Part shown: positions 4,773-9,251 of the stretch, piece by piece
Position numbering within the stretch: position 1 is the first letter of the stretch
Layout: every line of letters starts with the position of its first letter
Origin: BNXB01 sp031556375
Lineage (GTDB): Bacteria > Bacteroidota > Bacteroidia > Bacteroidales > Azobacteroidaceae
NCBI GenBank assembly: GCA_031556375.1
Contig: JAVBTA010000030.1
Location: 1 to 9,251 of the forward strand
Length of the DNA stretch: 9,251 nt
Direction: 5' to 3'
Notes under the pieces: model-generated
Told to the model about the DNA's origin: nothing
Databases searched by the model: none
The model's input: the letters and a program-made list of their open reading frames with translations, nothing else
Made by a program: the position numbers and the translations under genes

Positions 4773-5672
4773 ATGAAAAAAAGATTGATAATTTTATTTT
4801 TAGTATTAGTGCCAATAGTAAATTTAAAAGCGAGTCCGCAAATTCCTGATTATTTGATAATTGGCAATGATACCTTACCGCTTTATCAATTAATTCTGGA
4901 GGATTATTTGCATTCACTTGAACAGTCAACAGATAGCAATAGTTTGTTTGGTTTCAGTTTTCGCAATGATTTTGGGTATGGGATTACCTCTACAAATTGT
5001 TGGCGAGGCTATCAAGCTGTTTATAGTTTAGAAAACGACAGTTTGTTTTTGAAATATATTATTCCTTGCAATTCAATAAGAAAACTTGATGTAGATGATA
5101 TTCATAATTCAAATGAACAGATACAAAAGATTTTTCATGAGAAAGTTAAAAACAACAAGGTATTTATTGATTGGTATTCAAGTGAATTTACTATTCCAAA
5201 GGGTAGACCTATTTGGTGGGATGGCATTTTTACAACTATTTATGACAAAGAAGAACTTTATACTATTCGCAAAGGCATTTTAGTCGATAAACATATTATA
5301 AATAATTATCAAAAAGTTAAAGGCGGTATTTCAAGAAAGAAAAAAGAAATGTCGAAAGCCATTTTTAATGAAATAAAAAAACTAAACTGGAAGAAATTAG
5401 ATAATGAATTTTTATGTGATGATATGTATTGTCTTGAGATTGATTCAAGAGGGAAGGTTATAAATGTTGAAAAAAGTAATCGCGGTACTAAATTAGATGA
5501 AGATGATATTCATTGTCAAGAAATTATCAAAAATCAACTGAAAAATTTACAGTTCGATATTATACTTTATCACGGACGTCCATTCAATGACAAGTTTTGT
5601 GTTGAAGTATTTTATGACAACGCTACAAACAGATTAGAGAATTGGTCAAAATATGAAGATTATGACTATTAA
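4773..5672 (+). CDS. Secreted protein of unknown function with a TonB-C-like tail
   Basis: The 299-residue product has a classic signal peptide, MKKRLIILFLVLVPIVNLKA, probably cleaved near residue 20-21. The N-terminal part (PDYLIIGNDTLPLYQLILEDYL, then STNCWRGYQAVYSLENDSLFL at about 73-93) recalls secreted Bacteroidetes proteins of unknown role that carry a 'STAxWRGY' motif. I know of no assigned function. Residues about 215-282 (LEIDSRGKV, then LKNLQF, HGRPFNDKFCVEVFY) have the spacing of a TonB C-terminal-like domain, which in such proteins usually serves protein contacts and not TonB function. It is clearly more AT-rich than the genes to its right, suggesting recent transfer. It is a single gene, facing the decayed minus-strand gene behind it. 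Coding status firm, family tentative. Confidence 0.75.
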   Translation: MKKRLIILFLVLVPIVNLKASPQIPDYLIIGNDTLPLYQLILEDYLHSLEQSTDSNSLFGFSFRNDFGYGITSTNCWRGYQAVYSLENDSLFLKYIIPCNSIRKLDVDDIHNSNEQIQKIFHEKVKNNKVFIDWYSSEFTIPKGRPIWWDGIFTTIYDKEELYTIRKGILVDKHIINNYQKVKGGISRKKKEMSKAIFNEIKKLNWKKLDNEFLCDDMYCLEIDSRGKVINVEKSNRGTKLDEDDIHCQEIIKNQLKNLQFDIILYHGRPFNDKFCVEVFYDNATNRLENWSKYEDYDY

Positions 5673-5696
5673 GAAGAATTACAGGAATCATTCACA

Positions 5697-5955
5697 TCAT
5701 AAATGCACCTTGTTCCACAACAACGTTTTGAAATCGGTGTAGCGGTAATTCCGTGATATTGTCCCCGCAGTTCCATTGATTTTTGGAATCGCATTTCAGG
5801 TTTACCTTGGAAATGCCGTCTTTCGGGTTCAAAGCAATATAGGCAAACATCTTATCCATTACTTTAAATGCCAATATCGACGGATCGATGAACGGTAATG
5901 ATTCTGAACCTCCTTTGATGGGGATGCAATATTCTCTGAGTTCTTCTATATTCAT
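5697..5955 (-). pseudogene. Decayed MmcQ/YjbR-family gene with two frame shifts and lost 3' end
   Basis: The start, MNIEELREYCIPIKGGSES, and FKVMDKMFAYIALN with VNLKCD are standard for MmcQ/YjbR-like proteins (small DNA-binding-fold proteins, usually about 115-120 residues). After KCDSK the original frame turns to nonsense, while the family pattern continues in the other two frames: SMELRGQYHGITA (from about 5779 downwards) and then RYTDFKTLLWNKVHL (5744 to a stop at 5697-5699). At least two single-base changes have therefore broken it, and the last ~25-30 residues are missing, the DNA behind belonging to the AT-rich foreign-looking gene. It sits 5 bases behind the DUF1801 gene as the last gene of that operon. 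Read without correction it gives an 87-residue protein stopping at 5692. Confidence 0.75.
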
Positions 5956-5960
5956 TGCAG

Positions 5961-6335
5961 TTATTTTTTCTTTGCCAAATTTTCTCTCAGCCGGAATTTT
6001 ACAATTTTCTTGACCAACGTTACCGGGATTGGTTTGTTTATAGGAAACTGAATAGTTCCGGCAGAAGTTTTATAATCCGCCAATTCGTCCTTAAATGCCT
6101 CAATAGCGCTTGGGCCGGGAAATAGGCTGACATGTTTCGTGAATCCACCGAAATAAACCAGTACACCGTTCAGCTTATAGACGGGCATTTCGTAGCTGAT
6201 ACTTTCCTGTGCCTGTGGCGCTACTTGCGGAATGGCAATCCGTAACCGTTCCAGATGTTCTTTTACATTCAGCGAAGCTACAGCAATGTATTCATCAACC
6301 GTTTTGGGTTTAGCTGTATTCATATCCGTTTTCAT
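5961..6335 (-). CDS. DUF1801 / YdhG-like protein
   Basis: From the ATG at 6335 the product is 124 residues, the usual size. Family marks are TVDEYIA near the start (12-17), a helical segment VKEHLERLRIAIPQVAPQAQESI, then SYEMPVYKLNGVLVYFGGFTKHVSLFPGP (48-75) and YKTSAGTIQFPINKPIP (88-104). DUF1801 proteins (YdhG/Fra fold) are small cytosolic proteins; some were proposed to bind iron, but the role is generally unsettled. The frame stays open upstream, but the start at 6335 is preferred because it falls one base behind the stop of the DUF4199 gene (TAG 6339-6337), implying translational coupling. A second Met five codons in is also possible. It is the middle gene of the operon from the promoter near 6848-6878. 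Confidence 0.88.
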   Translation of the reverse strand: MKTDMNTAKPKTVDEYIAVASLNVKEHLERLRIAIPQVAPQAQESISYEMPVYKLNGVLVYFGGFTKHVSLFPGPSAIEAFKDELADYKTSAGTIQFPINKPIPVTLVKKIVKFRLRENLAKKK

Positions 6336-6336
6336 A

Positions 6337-6822
6337 CTATTTTTTCTTTCTTGTAAAAATAGCGACAATAGCCGATGTAACGATACCCATACCCATTCCC
6401 CACATTAATCCTTGAATGATATAGTTCTTCATGCTGAAATAACTTTCCGCTTCAACTTGTGTCATACGTCCGTGTTCAACCACGTATTTGATAGCATTCG
6501 AGAAAAATTCGGGTGTGATGATATACGATGTGACGTACTGCGTTAAAGGACTAAGTGCGGTAACAATTACCGAAATAATCAGCCCTGAAATGAATCCTTG
6601 CATGTAAGTCATCGTGCCTTTATAGTAATTCTTGCGTTTGTCCAATAACGCGAATACATATACGGCAATGGCAGGAATAGCAAAAAACATAGTGTATCTT
6701 TCATGCTGGTCGATGTGCTGGTCATGTAATCCGGCTAACTTTTCACCAAGCATCCATAAAAGTCCCATTGCAGCAAAAATCAATGCCCATTTGATTTCGA
6801 TTTTGAGTTTTTTCATGATCAT
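6337..6822 (-). CDS. DUF4199 integral membrane protein
   Basis: The 161-residue protein has four hydrophobic segments: about 11-29 (KWALIFAAMGLLWMLGEKL), 43-60, 74-98 (MQGFISGLIISVIVTALSPL) and 135-156 (IQGLMWGMGMGIVTSAIVAI), with a basic tail ending FTRKKK. The middle part, ITPEFFSNAIKYVVEHGRMTQVEAESYFS, is typical of DUF4199, a Bacteroidetes inner-membrane family of unknown function. Two starts are possible, ATG at 6822 and ATG at 6816 (MKKLKI), six bases apart within the palindrome CATGATCATG; the second gives a cleaner N-terminus. It is the first gene of a minus-strand operon with DUF1801 and the MmcQ/YjbR remnant, read from the promoter listed below. Confidence 0.87.
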   Translation of the reverse strand: MIMKKLKIEIKWALIFAAMGLLWMLGEKLAGLHDQHIDQHERYTMFFAIPAIAVYVFALLDKRKNYYKGTMTYMQGFISGLIISVIVTALSPLTQYVTSYIITPEFFSNAIKYVVEHGRMTQVEAESYFSMKNYIIQGLMWGMGMGIVTSAIVAIFTRKKK

Positions 6823-6847
6823 GTAGTTTTACAGATTTAATCTCTTA

Positions 6848-6878
6848 CAAAAATACGGATTTAAAATCATTGAAGAAA
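6848..6878 (-). promoter_or_regulatory. Bacteroides-type promoter for the DUF4199 operon
   Basis: On the minus strand, TTTC (6878-6875) and TATTTTTG (6855-6848) are separated by exactly 19 bases. The latter is a full TAnnTTTG -7 box and the former a one-off -33 box (TTTG). Transcription would start near 6841, about 20-25 bases before the ATGs. This is the best promoter in the window. Confidence 0.65.
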
Positions 6879-6929
6879 CTTATCTGCAATGTTGGTTGTT
6901 TTATTTACATGTATAATTCTTAAAATAGA

Positions 6930-7334
6930 ATGATTATGTATACAAAAATGATATTTCCGAATATCCCTGTAAAGGATTTGAAAGAGACGAGGAATTTTTT
7001 CAGTCAGTTGGGGTTTGATTTCAATGAGAAATTTTCGGATGAAAACGCTATTTGTATGAAGATCAACGAAACGGCTTATGTGATGATGCTAAAAGAATCG
7101 TTTTTCCTGTCGTTTACAACTAAAAGTATTACAGATACATCCAAAAGCATTGAAGGAATGTTGGCTATTTCACTCGAGAATAAAGAAAAAGTGGATGAGA
7201 TATTTAGAAAAGCACTTGCTTTAGGTGCATCCAAAGCGCGGGAAGAAGATTTGGGTTTTATGTACACCCGGAGTATTTATGACTTGGATGGTCATATCTG
7301 GGAATTCTTCTGGATGGATGAAAATGCACAATAA
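6930..7334 (+). CDS. VOC (glyoxalase/bleomycin resistance) superfamily protein
   Basis: The 134-residue protein has the paired beta-alpha-beta layout of VOC proteins. The first module starts MIFPNIPVKDLKETRNFFSQLGF (7-29); the second closes with TRSIYDLDGHIWEFFWMD (113-130), where Glu125 is the usual last metal ligand. The usual His in the first strand is replaced (PNIPV), so metal binding may be altered. Members range from glyoxalase-like enzymes to antibiotic-binding proteins, and this subgroup (KDL...ARFF..LGF, DEN..CM..) has no agreed substrate. Start may be ATG at 6930 or 6936. It diverges from the DUF4199 operon and is followed, 27 bases on, by the DUF4256 gene, probably co-transcribed. 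Confidence 0.88.
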   Translation: MIMYTKMIFPNIPVKDLKETRNFFSQLGFDFNEKFSDENAICMKINETAYVMMLKESFFLSFTTKSITDTSKSIEGMLAISLENKEKVDEIFRKALALGASKAREEDLGFMYTRSIYDLDGHIWEFFWMDENAQ

Positions 7335-7361
7335 TCAATTGAAGTCAAAAAAGGGACAAAA

Positions 7362-7928
<567 letters not shown>

Positions 7929-7931
7929 ATC

Positions 7932-8345
7932 TTATTTCACGGTTACAAACCATTCAAATACCGATTGCATTATCAATGTATTAGTCTCATCAAATAGGGA
8001 AACTTCAACATTTATTAATGCCCGGTTTTTACTATTCAAGGAGTCGAGAATTTCTGCTTTTTCGGCATCCTGAAATTTTGCTTTGGAGAAAATGCTTCCG
8101 GCAGACGGCTTTTTATATTTTACTTCCACTTTTCGAACCACCGGAATTACACCTGATAATCCGGTAAATTCTCCTAATAGGAAATGCCCGCTTGTTGCTT
8201 CTGCCAAAGCAAACAAAGCACTTGCATGAACTGTATTCAGATGGTTCCGGTATTCGGATTTATTATCCAACATCAAAAGAAAATCCGGGTTATCTGAAAA
8301 TTTCAAACCAATGAATTCATTGAATGGTAGTTTTATAACGTCCAT
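7932..8345 (-). CDS. Hotdog-fold (PaaI/DUF4442-like) thioesterase-type protein
   Basis: The 137-residue protein has the hotdog signature: NTVHASALFALAEATSG (37-53), where the long central helix begins with a His and carries a candidate catalytic acidic residue (Glu49). It is followed by strands VRKVEVKYKKPSAGSIFSKAKF (70-91) and ALINVEVSLFDETNTLIMQSVFEWFV (109-134). Related proteins hydrolyse or bind acyl-CoA or acyl-carrier thioesters; the substrate here is unknown. It is the last gene of the minus-strand run that starts beyond the right edge, 44 bases behind the GNAT gene. Its stop faces that of the DUF4256 gene. Confidence 0.82.
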   Translation of the reverse strand: MDVIKLPFNEFIGLKFSDNPDFLLMLDNKSEYRNHLNTVHASALFALAEATSGHFLLGEFTGLSGVIPVVRKVEVKYKKPSAGSIFSKAKFQDAEKAEILDSLNSKNRALINVEVSLFDETNTLIMQSVFEWFVTVK

Positions 8346-8389
8346 AATATTTTTATTAATAATTTATTCGTTGTATGAATTACCTGTAT

Positions 8390-8902
8390 TCACTTTATTA
8401 AACTATAATAATGCAAATCTATAATCTTTCCGTTCTTTATTGCAGCTTGTTTCAGGATGACTTCCTTTTCAAATCCGGCTTTTTCAAGTACTTTTTGTGA
8501 AGCAAGATTAAATTCAAATACCGGGGCAAATATTTTGTGAACAGGAAAATTCTCAAATACATAAGTTGACATTTCCTTGACTGCTTGGGTCATTATTCCT
8601 TTGTTCCAATAGTTTTCTCCGAGCCAGTAACCCATTTCCACTGTAATTCGTTCAACATCTGATTGCAGGACGATACCGATTCCTCCGACAGCCTTTCCGT
8701 CAACTTCAATAGCAAAATCGGTAACAGGATTGGGTTTCTCCAATACCATACGAATAAATTGCTCTCCGTCTTCCTCCGTATAAGGATGTGGAAAATAATC
8801 ACGTAGATTATTCCAGATATGGATATTATTGGCATTTTCCGCAAGGGATGTTTTATCGGATAACTGCCATTTCCGAAGTTTAAAAGAATTTATTTGACTC
8901 AT
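8390..8902 (-). CDS. GNAT-family N-acetyltransferase (RimJ/RimL type)
   Basis: The 170-residue protein opens with FKLRKWQLSDKTSLAENANN, typical of the RimJ/RimL-like group. It has the acetyl-CoA-binding motif A at about 87-107 (TVEMGYWLGENYWNKGIMTQA) and motif B, FNLASQKVLEKAGF (131-144), with the conserved Asn132 and Ser135. Substrates in this group are ribosomal proteins, other N-terminal amines or small molecules; the sequence does not decide. The ATG at 8902 overlaps the TGA of the upstream ASCH gene (ATGA), so the two are translationally coupled. The hotdog gene follows. Confidence 0.9.
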   Translation of the reverse strand: MSQINSFKLRKWQLSDKTSLAENANNIHIWNNLRDYFPHPYTEEDGEQFIRMVLEKPNPVTDFAIEVDGKAVGGIGIVLQSDVERITVEMGYWLGENYWNKGIMTQAVKEMSTYVFENFPVHKIFAPVFEFNLASQKVLEKAGFEKEVILKQAAIKNGKIIDLHYYSLIK

Positions 8903-9251
8903 AATCTTTCTACAACTTTAAACCATTCGCAAACAAGGAGAGTTTCCGCACTCAATTCTTTTCCAATATTGGCAAGTAATTTGGAATAGTAAGGTTGATG
9001 AATTGCTTTCCAATTCTTGAGACTGCCATCTCCTTCCTCCATAGCAAATTCTTCAGTAATGTCTCCAAACTTTATAGTTTCGATTTTCTCTATCCTAACT
9101 GTTGCAACTTCTTTTCCTGAAGAATTTAATACGGAAAAATATTCTCCAATTTTACTATTGTTCTTCAAACCAAGAATATGATAGTCTAACAATGATGATG
9201 TCGAAACCTTTTCTCTTGTTAAGACTTTGCTTGCAAGGTCGTCAATTTCAA
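8899..9251 (-). CDS. ASCH-domain protein, N-terminus beyond the window
   Basis: The frame stays open to the right edge; 116 residues are visible, and a TTG at 9192 sometimes usable as a start is not the true one. The upstream codons (IDDLASKVLTREKVSTSSLL) continue the ASCH pattern. Family marks are KIGEYFSVLNSSGKEVATVRIEKIE, FGDITEEFAMEEGDGSLKNW (the Phe-Ala-x-x-Glu-Gly-Asp block) and ETLLVCEWFKVV at the end. ASCH is a beta-barrel RNA-binding-like fold; bacterial members include nucleoside amidohydrolases acting on acetylated cytidine, so a modified-base role is possible but not shown. About 20-30 N-terminal residues should lie outside. It is coupled to the GNAT gene by a 4-base overlap. Confidence 0.85.
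   Translation of the reverse strand, partial: EIDDLASKVLTREKVSTSSLLDYHILGLKNNSKIGEYFSVLNSSGKEVATVRIEKIETIKFGDITEEFAMEEGDGSLKNWKAIHQPYYSKLLANIGKELSAETLLVCEWFKVVERL

Noticed and set aside
1615..5700. Direct repeats marking both ends of the island
   Set aside because: The TGGTGGCACCA core was not found again in the window, and no shared sequence was seen near 5690, so the right end stays undefined.

Overview
The window looks like a chromosomal accessory region from a Bacteroidales bacterium (Bacteroides or Parabacteroides type). The evidence is an AT-rich genome, short A-rich leaders instead of strong Shine-Dalgarno sites, Bacteroidetes -7 boxes (TAnnTTTG), and Bacteroidetes-type families: an IntDOT-like tyrosine recombinase, ORF6N, short RadC, M57 HEIGH peptidase, DUF4199 and DUF4256. 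All family names come from reading motifs by eye; no search was run.

Left part (1-1440): the 3' end of an IS3-type transposase runs in from the left edge. It converges on a secreted metalloprotease gene (minus strand) whose lipoprotein signal peptide is out of frame by one base at a run of six T.

Island-like part (about 1615-5690): a fragment resembling the 3' end of a tRNA, followed by a terminator, lies about 240 bp upstream of a tyrosine recombinase. I read this as an attachment site. Next come an ORF6N-domain regulator flanked and interrupted by three related palindromes, a strongly structured 115-base non-coding element, a short RadC/JAB-domain gene ending in a terminator, a 52-residue orphan ORF and an AT-rich gene for a secreted protein of unknown role. 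The right end of this element was not identified. A decayed MmcQ/YjbR gene with a lost 3' end, directly beside the AT-rich gene, makes about 5690 a possible junction.

Right part (5697-9251): small housekeeping or stress-type genes of the kind often found together in Bacteroidetes. A minus-strand operon (DUF4199 membrane protein, DUF1801 protein, MmcQ/YjbR remnant) has a good Bacteroides promoter. Divergent from it is a plus-strand VOC protein plus DUF4256 pair. A second minus-strand operon (ASCH, GNAT acetyltransferase, hotdog thioesterase-like protein) enters from the right edge, with a 4-base ATGA overlap between its first two genes.

The least ordinary features are the three palindromes, which vary in a pair-preserving way and whose copies all read as ENFD-like codons; the 115-base hairpin; and the single-base, slippage-type break in the protease signal peptide.
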